Notes: generated by a model from the letters alone, not told the origin. A stretch of DNA of 64,000 nucleotides from Pseudothioclava arenosa (GCF_002358085.1 NZ_NTJD01000002.1:310001-374000); one strand, 5' to 3'; positions 7,953 through 16,836 are shown, counted from the first letter of the stretch. Translations and numbers: made by a program.

Positions 7953-8996
7953 ATGATCGCGACCACACCTTTTTCCCACGCCGCGCGCCCGATGGTGCTG
8001 AAATCCCTCTGCCTCGCAGCTCTGCTGGGAGTGGCGATGGTGCCCGCGCCCGGCCATGCCGAAACCGGGCTTTCTACGCTGATCGAGCGCTTCACCGGCG
8101 CGACCGAGGCGCCCTCGATCAGCCATTCCAACGGTCGGATCGAAGCGCAGACGGTCGATGTGGCGACGAAATACGCCGGGCGGATCGACAGTATCGCGGT
8201 CTCCGAGGGCGATCTGGTGGCGGCGGGCGATGTGATCGCGCAGATGGAGACGCGCGACACCCAGGCCAAGCTGAACGGCGCCAAGGCGGCGGTGCTGCGC
8301 GCGCGGGCCTCCAAGACGCTGGCCGAGGCCACGCTGATGCAGGCCGAAAGCGCGCTCTCGGTGGCGCAGACGACCTATGAGCGCACGCTCAAGCTACGCG
8401 ACAGCGGCACCGCGCCGCAAAGCGCGCTTGATGACGTGACCAATGCGCTCAACAGCGCCAAGGCGGCGGTGGCGATGGCCAAGGCGCAGATCGAGGATGC
8501 CGATGCGCTGATCGCGGCCAGCGAGGCCGATGTGGAGCAGGTGCAGATCGCGCTTGACGATCTGACGATCACCGCGCCCCTGCGCGGGCGCGTCCTCTAC
8601 CGGCTGCACGAGCCGGGCGAGGTGCTGGCGGCGGGCTATCCGGTGGTGACGCTTCTGGACCTGACCAATGTCTACATGAACATCTACCTGCCCGCCTCGG
8701 TGGTGGGGCAGCTCACGCTGAATGACGAGGCGCGGCTGGTGCTCGACCCGATCCCTGATCTGGTGGTGCCCGCACGGGTCAGCTTTATCTCGCCGCAATC
8801 GCAATTCACGCCGAAGAATGTGGAAACCGAGCAGCAGCGCGAAGAGCTGGTGTTCCGCGTCAAGCTGGCGGTGCCGCGCGACCTGCTCGAACGCTACGAG
8901 GCGCAGATCAAGACCGGCGTGCGCGGCATCGGCTTCGTGCGCACCGCGCCCGATGCCGCCTGGCCCGATGACCTGCAGGTAAAACTGCCCGAGTGA
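7953..8996 (+). CDS. yhiI: HlyD/YhiI-type periplasmic adaptor of an ABC exporter
   Basis: A 347-residue membrane-fusion protein. A signal anchor (LCLAALLGVAMVPAPGHA) is followed by a biotinyl-lipoyl-like half (VSEGDLVAAGDVIAQMETRD), a long alpha-helical hairpin rich in Ala and Glu (about residues 110-200), the second lipoyl half (ITAPLRGRVLYRLHEPGEVL) and a beta-barrel. Start 7953 has GGGAG upstream; 7992 is an alternative that begins right at the signal peptide. It is the first gene of a three-gene unit with the ATPase-permease and permease that follow, matching E. coli yhiI-rbbA-yhhJ. Confidence 0.88.
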   Translation: MIATTPFSHAARPMVLKSLCLAALLGVAMVPAPGHAETGLSTLIERFTGATEAPSISHSNGRIEAQTVDVATKYAGRIDSIAVSEGDLVAAGDVIAQMETRDTQAKLNGAKAAVLRARASKTLAEATLMQAESALSVAQTTYERTLKLRDSGTAPQSALDDVTNALNSAKAAVAMAKAQIEDADALIAASEADVEQVQIALDDLTITAPLRGRVLYRLHEPGEVLAAGYPVVTLLDLTNVYMNIYLPASVVGQLTLNDEARLVLDPIPDLVVPARVSFISPQSQFTPKNVETEQQREELVFRVKLAVPRDLLERYEAQIKTGVRGIGFVRTAPDAAWPDDLQVKLPE

Positions 8997-9003
8997 GGCC
9001 CCG

Positions 9004-11712
9004 ATGGAGCATGTCGCGGAACTGACGCAGGTCTCGCATCGCTACGGCGCCACCGCGGCGCTGAGCGAGGTCAGCCTGCAGATCCCGGCGGGCTGCATGG
9101 TCGGCCTGATCGGGCCGGACGGGGTGGGCAAATCCACGCTGCTCGGGCTGATCGCGGGGGTGCGCAAGCAGCAGGCGGGGCGGATCTGTGTGCTCGGTCA
9201 GGATATCGGCTCGGCGCGGGTGCGCAGCGAGCTTGGCGCGCGCATCGCCTACATGCCGCAGGGGCTTGGCCGCAATCTCTACCCCACGCTCAGCGTGCGC
9301 GAGAACCTCGATTTCTTTGGCCGCCTGTTTGGCCAGAAGGCCGAGGAGCGCCGCGCCCGCATCGCGATGCTGACCGAGGCGACGGGGCTTGCGCCCTTCC
9401 TCGACCGACCGGCGGGCAAGCTCTCGGGCGGGATGAAGCAGAAGCTCAGCCTCTGTTCCGCGCTGATCCACGACCCCGACCTGCTGATCCTTGACGAGCC
9501 GACGACCGGGGTCGACCCGCTCTCGCGCCGGCAGTTCTGGGACCTGATCGACCGCATCCGCCAGCATCTGGGCGACATGAGCGTGCTGGTCGCCACCGCC
9601 TACATGGAAGAGGCCGAGCGCTTCGACTGGCTCGCGGCGATGAATGACGGGGCGGTGATCGCCTCGGGCAGCCCCGCCGAGATCCGTGCCCAAAGCGCGA
9701 GCGCGACGCTCGAAGAGGCGTTCATCAAGCTCTTGCCGGGCGGCCCCGAAGAGGCGGGCGTCACGCTGCGCCCGCGCGTGGCCGCCCCCGATGCCGTGCC
9801 CGCGATCGAAGCCACCGGGCTGACCAAGCGGTTCGGCGATTTCACCGCTGTCGATGACGTCAGCTTTACCATCCCCGAGGGCGAGATCTTTGGCTTCCTC
9901 GGCTCGAACGGCTGCGGCAAGTCGACGACGATGAAGATGCTGACCGGGCTTCTTGAGCCCAGCGCGGGGCGCTCGAAGCTCTTTGGCGAGGAACTGGCGA
10001 GTTCGGATATGCAGGCCCGCCAGCGCATCGGCTACATGTCGCAGAGCTTCTCGCTTTATGGCGAGCTGACGGTGCGCCAAAACATCGAGCTGCACGCCAA
10101 GCTCTATCACATTCCGGCGGCGCGCCGGGCTGCCCGTGTGGCCGAGGTGATCGACGAGTTCGACCTGCACGACGTCGCCAATGCGATGCCCGACGACCTG
10201 CCGCTGGGCCTGCGTCAGCGCCTGCAACTGGCGGTGGCCACGATCCACGAGCCGCGCATCCTGATCCTCGACGAGCCGACCTCGGGCGTCGATCCGCTGG
10301 CGCGCGACGGGTTCTGGCGCAAGCTGATCTCGCTGTCGCGCGACCGGGGCGTCACGATCTTCATCTCGACCCATTTCATGAACGAGGCCGAGCGCTGCGA
10401 CCGGATATCGCTGATGCATGCGGGGCGGGTGCTCGAGGTGGGCACCCCCGCCGAGATCGTCGCGCGGCGCGAGGCGGCGACGCTCGAAGAGGCGTTCATC
10501 GGCGTGCTCGAACACGAGCTGCCGCCCGATCCGGCCAATACCGATCTGCCGATGGCGCCGGTCGAGGCCGAGGCGCCGGGCGCGATCGAGCGCGCCTTTA
10601 CCCGGCTCTGGGCCTATACTTGGCGCGAGACGCTGGAACTGGTGCGCGACCCGATCCGCATGTTCTTTGCGCTGATGGGGCCGGTGATCCTGATGCTGAC
10701 GATGGGCTTCGGGATTTCCTTCGATGTCGACAAGCTCAGTTTCGCGGTGAACGATCAGGACAAGAGCCCCGAGAGCCGCCGCCTGATCGAGGCGTTCTCC
10801 TCGATCCGGCAATTCGAGCGGCTCGACGATTTCTCGACCATGGCCGAGCTGGACCGGCGCATGGGCGAGGGCGGGCTGACGCTGGCGCTGGAATTCCCTG
10901 ATGGGCTGGGCAAGGCGCTGCATCAGGGCGAAGAGGTGCCCGAACTGTCGATCTGGATCGACGGCGCGATGCCGTTTCGCGCCGAGACCACGCGCGGCTA
11001 TGCGCTGGGTCTGTTGAATCAGGCGGCGCAGACGATGGCTGCTGAGCGCGGCGAGGACAGCAACACCACGCTCTCGATCCAGAGCCGCTTCCTCTACAAC
11101 CAGGCCTTCAAGAGCGCCTATGCGATGGTGCCCTCGATGCTGATGGTGATCCTGATGCTGATCCCGGCGATCATGTCGGCGATCTCGGTGGTGCGCGAAA
11201 AGGAAACCGGCACGATCGCGAATTTCCGCTCGACCCCGGTCAGGCGGGTGGAATTTCTGGTTGGCAAGCAATTGCCCTATGTGCTGGTCTCGTGGATCGC
11301 GTTCTGGCTGCTGATCGCGCTGGCGCTTTATGTCTTCGGCCTGCCGCTGACGGGCAGCCTGCCGGCGCTGGCGCTCCTGGCCTTGCCCTTCGTGCTGGCG
11401 ACGACGGGCTTTGGGCAGGTGATGTCCTCGTTCACGCGCACGCAGGTCTCGGCGGTGTTCGCGACGGCGGTGATCTCGATTATCCCGGCGGTGAATTTCT
11501 CGGGGCTGATCATGCCGGTCTCGACGCTGGCGCCGGGCGCGCGGCTGGTGGGGCTGTCGTTCCCCGGCGCCTGGTTCCAGCCCGCGTCGGTCGGCACCTT
11601 CCTGAAGGGCTTCGGCCTGGCCGACATGGCCGGCACGCTTGTCGTGCTGATCGCCTTCGGTTTCGCTTATCTCGGGCTGGCGGTGCTGGCCCTGCGCAAA
11701 CAGGAGCCCTGA
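9004..11712 (+). CDS. rbbA: RbbA-type fused ABC ATPase-ATPase-permease
   Basis: A 902-residue protein with two ATP-binding domains followed by an ABC-2 membrane domain, the architecture of E. coli RbbA (YhiH). Domain 1 has Walker A GPDGVGKST (38-46) and Walker [14 protein letters not shown]; domain 2 has Walker A GSNGCGKST (about residue 300) and LILDEPTSGVDP. Both domains end in the same ATLEEAFI segment, marking an internal duplication. From about residue 553 there is an ABC-2 permease with one N-terminal and five C-terminal membrane segments around a large periplasmic loop. E. coli RbbA was described as ribosome-associated; the permease domain and neighbours argue for export. Starts 7 bases after yhiI. 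Confidence 0.9.
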   Translation: MEHVAELTQVSHRYGATAALSEVSLQIPAGCMVGLIGPDGVGKSTLLGLIAGVRKQQAGRICVLGQDIGSARVRSELGARIAYMPQGLGRNLYPTLSVRENLDFFGRLFGQKAEERRARIAMLTEATGLAPFLDRPAGKLSGGMKQKLSLCSALIHDPDLLILDEPTTGVDPLSRRQFWDLIDRIRQHLGDMSVLVATAYMEEAERFDWLAAMNDGAVIASGSPAEIRAQSASATLEEAFIKLLPGGPEEAGVTLRPRVAAPDAVPAIEATGLTKRFGDFTAVDDVSFTIPEGEIFGFLGSNGCGKSTTMKMLTGLLEPSAGRSKLFGEELASSDMQARQRIGYMSQSFSLYGELTVRQNIELHAKLYHIPAARRAARVAEVIDEFDLHDVANAMPDDLPLGLRQRLQLAVATIHEPRILILDEPTSGVDPLARDGFWRKLISLSRDRGVTIFISTHFMNEAERCDRISLMHAGRVLEVGTPAEIVARREAATLEEAFIGVLEHELPPDPANTDLPMAPVEAEAPGAIERAFTRLWAYTWRETLELVRDPIRMFFALMGPVILMLTMGFGISFDVDKLSFAVNDQDKSPESRRLIEAFSSIRQFERLDDFSTMAELDRRMGEGGLTLALEFPDGLGKALHQGEEVPELSIWIDGAMPFRAETTRGYALGLLNQAAQTMAAERGEDSNTTLSIQSRFLYNQAFKSAYAMVPSMLMVILMLIPAIMSAISVVREKETGTIANFRSTPVRRVEFLVGKQLPYVLVSWIAFWLLIALALYVFGLPLTGSLPALALLALPFVLATTGFGQVMSSFTRTQVSAVFATAVISIIPAVNFSGLIMPVSTLAPGARLVGLSFPGAWFQPASVGTFLKGFGLADMAGTLVVLIAFGFAYLGLAVLALRKQEP

Positions 11713-11713
11713 G

Positions 11714-12829
11714 ATGCAGAGCCTCCTGAACATCCTGCGCCTGACGATCAAGGAGCTGCGCGCCTTTCGCCGCGACAAGGTGATGATCGTGCTGATGATC
11801 TATGTCTTCACGCTGGCGGTTTGGCTGGTCTCCAGCGCGGCCTCGACCGAGGTGCGCGACCTGACGGTGGCGGTGGTCGACGAAGACCACAGTCCGCTCT
11901 CGACCCGGCTGATCGACGCGATCCGCGGCCCGCTGTTCAAGGCGCCCGAGTTGCTGACGGCGCAACAGGCCGATCAGGCACAGCTTGACGGCAAATACGT
12001 GCTGGTCGTCGAAATTCCCCCCGATTTCGAGCGCGACCTGCGCGCCGGGCGCGAGGCGACGCTGATGGTCTTTGTCGATGCGACCGCGGTCGCCTTCGCG
12101 GGCAACGGATCGAGTTTCATCCAGCATGTGCTCTCGCAGGAGGTCTCCGACTACCTCTCCCCCGGCACCAGCTCCGCGAGCGCGCTCAATGTCGTGCTGC
12201 GCAGCCGCTTCAACCCGAACATGACCGGCGAGTGGTTTGCCTCGGTGATGCAGCTGATGAACAGCATCACGATCCTGATGCTGATCCTCTCGGGCTCCTC
12301 GATGATCCGCGAGCGCGAGCATGGCACGATCGAGCATGTGCTGGTGATGCCGGTGCGCCCGCATGAGATCGTGCTGTCGAAGATCTTCGCGATGGGGGCG
12401 GTGATCCTCGCGGCCTCGGTGGCGAGCCTCCTTCTGGTGGTCGAGGGCTTTATGGGGGTGCCGGTCTCGGGCTCGCTGGGGCTGTTCGCGCTGGGCACGG
12501 GGCTTTACGTGATCGCGGTCGGCTCGATCGGGCTGATGCTGGCGAGCTTCACCCATAACATGGGGCAATACGGGCTTTTGGTGATCCCGGTGATCATCGT
12601 GATGATCCTGCTGTCGGGCGGCATGACGCCGCTGGAATCGATGCCCGAATGGCTGCAGATCCTGATGCGCACGATCAGCCCGGCACCGCATTTCGTGATT
12701 TTCGCGCAGGCGGTGCTCTATCGGGGCGCGGGGATCGGGCTGGTGCTGAACGAGCTGGCGATGATCTCGGGGATGTCGCTGGTGGCGCTCGCGCTGGTGC
12801 TCGCGCGGTTCCGCAAGATCCTGTCCTGA
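11714..12829 (+). CDS. yhhJ: ABC-2 permease, YhhJ-type
   Basis: A 371-residue ABC-2 transporter permease. It has one N-terminal membrane helix (VMIVLMIYVFTLAVWLV), a periplasmic domain of about 150 residues, then five membrane helices including MNSITILMLILSGSSMIRE with the adjoining REREHGTIEHVLVMPVRP motif typical of DrrB/YhhJ permeases. It begins one base after the rbbA stop and presumably forms the second half of the membrane pore with the RbbA permease domain. The substrate is unknown. Confidence 0.9.
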   Translation: MQSLLNILRLTIKELRAFRRDKVMIVLMIYVFTLAVWLVSSAASTEVRDLTVAVVDEDHSPLSTRLIDAIRGPLFKAPELLTAQQADQAQLDGKYVLVVEIPPDFERDLRAGREATLMVFVDATAVAFAGNGSSFIQHVLSQEVSDYLSPGTSSASALNVVLRSRFNPNMTGEWFASVMQLMNSITILMLILSGSSMIREREHGTIEHVLVMPVRPHEIVLSKIFAMGAVILAASVASLLLVVEGFMGVPVSGSLGLFALGTGLYVIAVGSIGLMLASFTHNMGQYGLLVIPVIIVMILLSGGMTPLESMPEWLQILMRTISPAPHFVIFAQAVLYRGAGIGLVLNELAMISGMSLVALALVLARFRKILS

Positions 12830-12841
12830 GCGCGCCCCCCG

Positions 12842-12870
12842 TTGACCTTTCGCACGCGTCCCGCTAGCGG
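12842..12870 (+). promoter_or_regulatory. Candidate promoter of uup
   Basis: TTGACC (12842-12847), a 17-base spacer and TAGCGG (12865-12870) lie in the 47-base gap before uup. The -35 box fits the alphaproteobacterial consensus; the -10 is poor. If real, the transcript would start within a few bases of the start codon. Confidence 0.35.
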
Positions 12871-12876
12871 GGAGCC

Positions 12877-14697
12877 ATGGCACGCGCACCCCTTTTGCAG
12901 CTCTCCGGCATCTCGCTCACCTTCGGTGGTAACCCCGTTTTCGACGGGCTCGATCTGGTCGTCCAGCAGGGCGACCGGGTGGCCCTGGTCGGGCGCAACG
13001 GCTCGGGCAAGTCGACGCTGATGAAGGTGATGGCGGGGCTGATCGAGCCCGACCATGGCGAGCGTGTCGTGCCTGCCGGCGTGCGCGTGGGCTACATGGA
13101 GCAGGAACCCGATCTGTCGGGCTTTGCGACGCTGGGCGAATTTGCCGCCTCGGCGCTCGATCCGTCCGAAGCCTACCGTGTCGAGATGGTGGCCGAGGGG
13201 CTGAAGTTCCGCCCCGAGACGCCGATCGCGACCGCCTCGGGCGGGGAGCGCCGCCGCGCCGCGCTGGCGAAGCTCTTGGCCGAGGCGCCCGAGCTGATGC
13301 TTCTGGACGAGCCGACCAACCACCTCGACATCCAGGCGATTGGCTGGCTCGAAGAACAGCTGCGCGATACCCGCACCGCCTTCGTGCTGATCTCGCACGA
13401 CCGCGCCTTTTTGCGGCATCTGACGCGCGCGACCTTGTGGATCGACCGCGGGCAGGTGCGCCGGCAGGAACGCGGCTTTGAGGCGTTCGAGGAGTGGCGT
13501 GAGCAGGTCTGGGCCGAAGAGGACGAGGCGCGTCACAAGCTCGATCGCAAGATCAAGGCCGAGGCGAAATGGGCGGTCGAGGGGATCTCGGCGCGGCGCA
13601 AGCGCAACATGGGCCGGGTGCGCGCGCTGCAGGATCTGCGCGCCGAACGCGCCGCCCAAATCCGCCGTCAGGGCACCGCCGCGCTGGAGCTGGACACCGC
13701 GCCGCAATCGGGCAAGCGGGTGATCGAAGCGCGCGGGCTGTGCAAGAGCTTTGGTGACAAGCAGATCGTGAAGAACTTCGACCTGCGCGTGATGCGCGGC
13801 GACCGCGTGGCCTTTGTCGGCCCGAATGGTGTCGGCAAGACCACGCTTTTGAAGATGCTGGTCGGCGAGGTTGCCCCCGATGCCGGCACGCTCACGCTGG
13901 GCAAGAACCTCGAAATCGCCGTCTTCGATCAGGCCCGCGCCACGCTGAATTTCGAGCAGACGCTCTGGGACGGGCTGGTCAACGACCCCGAGATGCGGGT
14001 CTCGGGACGCTCGGATCAGGTGATGGTGCGCGGCCAGCCCAAGCATGTCGTGGCCTATCTCAAGGACTTCCTGTTCGACGAGGCGCAGGCGCGCGCCCCG
14101 ATCGGCTCGCTCTCGGGGGGCGAACGTGCGCGGCTTTTGCTGGCGCGGATCATGGCGAAGCCCTCGAACCTCCTGATCCTCGACGAACCGACGAACGATC
14201 TCGATGTCGAGACGCTGGACCTGTTGCAGGATATCCTGGGCGAGTATGACGGCACGGTGCTGCTGGTCAGCCACGATCGCGATTTCATCGACCGCGTGGC
14301 GACCACGACGATCGCGATGGAGGGCGACGGGCGCGCGACCGTCTATGCCGGCGGCTGGACCGACTATCAGACCCAGCGCGCGCTGGCGGCCCCCGAGGCG
14401 GCGAAACCCGCTGCCGCGAAAAAGCCTGACGCCCCGAAAGAGGCTCCGGTCAAAGAAGCGCCGAAGAAATCCGGCCTGAGCTTTACCGAGAAACACCGCC
14501 TCGAAGAGCTTCCCGGCGTGATCGAAAAGCTCGAACGCGAAATCGGCAAGCTCAACGAATTGCTGTCCGACCCGGACCTGTTCACCCGCGAGCCGGTGAA
14601 ATTCGCCAAGGCCACCGAGATGCTGGGCGAGCGTCAGGCCGCGCTGGACGCCGCCGAGGAAGAGTGGCTCACGCTTGAAGAAAAAGCCGCAGGCTGA
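12877..14697 (+). CDS. uup: ABC-F family ATPase Uup
   Basis: A 606-residue soluble protein with two ABC domains and no membrane segment. Walker A motifs are GRNGSGKST (about 45) and GPNGVGKTT (about 318); signatures are ASGGERRR and LSGGERARL; Walker B segments are LLDEPTNHLDIQ and ILDEPTNDLDVE. The linker KIKAEAKWAVEGISARRKRN is Uup-like, and residues about 535-606 form the C-terminal coiled coil seen in Uup. ABC-F proteins act on the ribosome or on branched DNA; Uup affects transposon excision and ribosome function in E. coli. GGGGAG precedes the ATG. Confidence 0.92.
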   Translation: MARAPLLQLSGISLTFGGNPVFDGLDLVVQQGDRVALVGRNGSGKSTLMKVMAGLIEPDHGERVVPAGVRVGYMEQEPDLSGFATLGEFAASALDPSEAYRVEMVAEGLKFRPETPIATASGGERRRAALAKLLAEAPELMLLDEPTNHLDIQAIGWLEEQLRDTRTAFVLISHDRAFLRHLTRATLWIDRGQVRRQERGFEAFEEWREQVWAEEDEARHKLDRKIKAEAKWAVEGISARRKRNMGRVRALQDLRAERAAQIRRQGTAALELDTAPQSGKRVIEARGLCKSFGDKQIVKNFDLRVMRGDRVAFVGPNGVGKTTLLKMLVGEVAPDAGTLTLGKNLEIAVFDQARATLNFEQTLWDGLVNDPEMRVSGRSDQVMVRGQPKHVVAYLKDFLFDEAQARAPIGSLSGGERARLLLARIMAKPSNLLILDEPTNDLDVETLDLLQDILGEYDGTVLLVSHDRDFIDRVATTTIAMEGDGRATVYAGGWTDYQTQRALAAPEAAKPAAAKKPDAPKEAPVKEAPKKSGLSFTEKHRLEELPGVIEKLEREIGKLNELLSDPDLFTREPVKFAKATEMLGERQAALDAAEEEWLTLEEKAAG

Positions 14698-14730
14698 GCC
14701 TCTGGCTTGCCGCGGGACGCCTCCGGCGGG

Positions 14731-14809
14731 CGTATTGGGACCAAGAAGAAACAGATGACGCTGCGTCATTTCGAGTGGCGCTTGTCCTCTTCTTCTTGGG
14801 GAAAATACG
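14731..14809. repeat. Family A inverted repeat with enlarged loop
   Basis: Arms CGTATTGGGACCAAGAAGAA (14731-14750) and TTCTTCTTGGGGAAAATACG (14790-14809) match except for four central bases. The 39-base loop holds a second perfect palindrome, ATGACGC-T-GCGTCAT (14755-14769). Located between uup and the CoA racemase. Confidence 0.8.
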
Positions 14810-14819
14810 CTGCGGGGGT

Positions 14820-14840
14820 CCGGGGGCGCAAAGCCCCCGG
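14820..14840 (+). terminator. GC hairpin just upstream of the racemase ribosome site
   Basis: An 8-bp perfect stem CCGGGGGC/GCCCCCGG with a five-base loop ends five bases before the GGGAGG of the CoA racemase. It has no T-run. It is part of the family A repeat block and could reduce expression of the downstream gene. Confidence 0.45.
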
Positions 14841-14855
14841 CGTCGGGAGGATAGC

Positions 14856-15971
14856 ATGACCACAACCGCCACCGGCCCGCTTGCGGGGCTGCGCATCGTC
14901 GAGTTCTCGGGGCTCGGCCCCACGCCCTTTGCCGCCATGTGCCTGGCCGATATGGGTGCCGAGGTGATCCGCATCGCGCGCCCCGGATCGGCGGGCGCGA
15001 AGGCGCATGTGCTGGGGCTGGAAAACGACCTGCTGGACCGAGGCCGCGATGTCGTCGAGCTGGACCTGAAATCGCCCGAGGGCCGGGCCGCCGCGCGCGC
15101 CCTGATCGCGCGGGCCGATGCGCTGATCGAGGGGATGCGCCCGGGCGTGATGGAGCGGCTGGGGCTGGGGCCTGACGATTTCCCCGACCATCCCGCGCTG
15201 GTCTATGGCCGGATGACCGGCTGGGGGCAGGAGGGGCCGCTGGCCGACCGCGCGGGGCACGACATCAATTACATCGCGCTGAGCGGCGCGCTTCATGCGA
15301 TGGGGGGCGACGCGCCTGCGATCCCGCTGAACCTGCTGGGGGATTTCGGCGGCGGCGGGATCTACCTTGCCTTCGGGATGCTCGCGGCGCTGTGGCAGGC
15401 GCGCGTCTCGGGGCAGGGGCAGGTGGTGGATTGCGCGATCACCGATGGCGTCGCGCATCTGCTGGCGATGATCACCGGCATGGCGCAGGAAGGCCTCTGG
15501 GCGGATCGGCGCGGCGCGAACCTGCTTGATGGCGCGGCGCCTTTTTACACGACCTATGCCTGCGCCTGCGGCGGGCACATGGCCGTGGGCGCGCTTGAGC
15601 CGCAGTTCTATGCCGCGCTGCTGTCGGGGCTGGAGCTGGAGCCAGCCGCGCTGCCCGACCGTGCCCGGGCCGAGAACTGGCCTGCCCTGCGCGAGGTCTT
15701 TGCGCGGCGCTTCGCCAGCCGGTCGCGCAACGATTGGGCGGCGGTGTTCGCGGCGACTGACGCCTGCGCAACCCCGGTGTTGAGCCTTGCCGAGGCGCGC
15801 GCCCATCCGCAAAACGCCGCCCGCGGCGCCTATCTGCGCCACGAGGGCCGCGATCAGCCCGCGCCCGCGCCGCGGCTCTCGCGCACGCCGGGGGCGATCG
15901 GGACGGGCTCGGGGCAGCGCCGGATCGCAGCCGCCGAGGCACTCGCGCGCTGGGGCGCGAAACTGCCTTAA
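14856..15971 (+). CDS. CoA racemase/transferase of the CaiB-BaiF (alpha-methylacyl-CoA racemase) family
   Basis: A 371-residue class III CoA-transferase-fold protein. MTTTATGPLAGLRIVEFSGL, PTPFAAMCLADMGAEVIRI, MRPGVMERLGLGPDD, LVYGRMTGWGQEGPLADRAG and GHDINYIALSGALH are hallmarks; the RAGHDINY segment fits alpha-methylacyl-CoA racemases better than formyl- or carnitine-CoA transferases. It would epimerise 2-methylacyl-CoA in branched-chain fatty-acid breakdown. Start 14856 is fixed by GGGAGG nine bases upstream; 14775 would run into the repeat. The gene stands alone between uup and rplU. Confidence 0.85.
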   Translation: MTTTATGPLAGLRIVEFSGLGPTPFAAMCLADMGAEVIRIARPGSAGAKAHVLGLENDLLDRGRDVVELDLKSPEGRAAARALIARADALIEGMRPGVMERLGLGPDDFPDHPALVYGRMTGWGQEGPLADRAGHDINYIALSGALHAMGGDAPAIPLNLLGDFGGGGIYLAFGMLAALWQARVSGQGQVVDCAITDGVAHLLAMITGMAQEGLWADRRGANLLDGAAPFYTTYACACGGHMAVGALEPQFYAALLSGLELEPAALPDRARAENWPALREVFARRFASRSRNDWAAVFAATDACATPVLSLAEARAHPQNAARGAYLRHEGRDQPAPAPRLSRTPGAIGTGSGQRRIAAAEALARWGAKLP

Positions 15972-15975
15972 ATCG

Positions 15976-16004
15976 CTTGACTCGCGCCCGGCGATCCCGG
16001 ATAA
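15976..16004 (+). promoter_or_regulatory. Candidate promoter of rplU-rpmA
   Basis: CTTGAC (15976-15981), 17 bases, and GGATAA (15999-16004) form a good sigma-70-type promoter right after the racemase stop, 139 bases ahead of rplU. Confidence 0.6.
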
Positions 16005-16012
16005 GCCGCGAA

Positions 16013-16050
16013 CCGGGCGGGAGGAGTCTCTTTCCGCCCGGCTCATTTTT
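16013..16050 (+). terminator. Hairpin with T-run in the rplU leader
   Basis: CCGGGCGG (16013-16020) pairs with CCGCCCGG (16034-16041) and is followed by CTCATTTTT. It has the form of an intrinsic terminator. It lies downstream of the candidate promoter, so it may be an attenuator of rplU or simply the racemase terminator. Confidence 0.6.
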
Positions 16051-16142
16051 GATCTCGCCCGCAAGGGCGCGCTGTCCGACGGCGGGGTGACCCGGCAACA
16101 CCGCAAGGGGCCACAGGACGCGGCAGGAAAAAGGAAAGACCC

Positions 16143-16529
16143 ATGTTTGCGGTCCTCAAGACTGGCGGCAAGCAATACAAGGTTCAGGCGGGCGATGTGC
16201 TCCGCGTCGAACTGATTGCGGCCGAAGCTGGCGACAAAGTCCAGTTCAACGAAATTCTGATGGTTGGCGGCGACACGCTGACCGTTGGCGCCCCCACTGT
16301 TGAAGGCGCTGCGGTCGTGGCCGAGGTCATCGACAACATCAAGGCCGACAAGGTCATCACCTATCACAAGCGCCGCCGCAAACATTCGTCGCAGCGCACC
16401 CGTGGCCACCGTCAGAAACTGACGCTGGTGCGCGTGACCGAGGTTCTCGCCTCGGGCGCCGCTGCCTCGGGCGTGAAGGAAGCCGTTGGCACCGCTGTTG
16501 CGCGCCGTGCCGCGCATGAAGCGAAGTAA
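16143..16529 (+). CDS. rplU: 50S ribosomal protein L21
   Basis: A 128-residue bL21. MFAVLKTGGKQYKVQAGDVL and KRRRKHSSQRTRGHRQ are family signatures, the latter being the RNA-binding basic loop. A C-terminal extension of about 25 Ala-rich residues (GVKEAVGTAVARRAAHEAK) goes beyond the 103-residue E. coli protein, as is usual in alphaproteobacteria. rpmA follows after 14 bases, the universal L21-L27 pair. Confidence 0.97.
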   Translation: MFAVLKTGGKQYKVQAGDVLRVELIAAEAGDKVQFNEILMVGGDTLTVGAPTVEGAAVVAEVIDNIKADKVITYHKRRRKHSSQRTRGHRQKLTLVRVTEVLASGAAASGVKEAVGTAVARRAAHEAK

Positions 16530-16543
16530 GAGGAGACTGATCC

Positions 16544-16813
16544 ATGGCACACAAGAAAGCAGGCGGTTCGTCCCGTAACGGCCGCGACTCCGCCGGTCGT
16601 CGCCTTGGCGTGAAACTCTACGGTGGCCAGGAAGCGATTCCGGGCAACATCATCGTGCGTCAGCGCGGCACCAAATGGTGGCCGGGTGAAGGCGTCGGTA
16701 TGGGGAAAGATCACACCATCTTCGCCACGTCCGAAGGCAAAGTCACCTTCCGCAAAGGCCTCAAGGGCCGCACCTTCATTTCGGTTCTTCCCACCGCGGA
16801 GGCGGCCGAATAA
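16544..16813 (+). CDS. rpmA: 50S ribosomal protein L27
   Basis: An 89-residue bL27 beginning [16 protein letters not shown], so no N-terminal prepeptide of the Firmicute type is present; the N-terminus reaches the peptidyl-transferase centre. [18 protein letters not shown] is typical. AGAGGAG precedes the start. A strong terminator follows, closing the rplU-rpmA unit. Confidence 0.97.
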   Translation: MAHKKAGGSSRNGRDSAGRRLGVKLYGGQEAIPGNIIVRQRGTKWWPGEGVGMGKDHTIFATSEGKVTFRKGLKGRTFISVLPTAEAAE

Positions 16814-16836
16814 GCCGATACCGAACCAGGTAGTTT

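Noticed and set aside
8908-11778. 956-residue open frame on the minus strand, opposite rbbA
   Set aside because: It is antisense to an unmistakable ABC protein; its Arg/His/Gln-rich composition is what GC-rich codons give when read backwards. No family motif seen.
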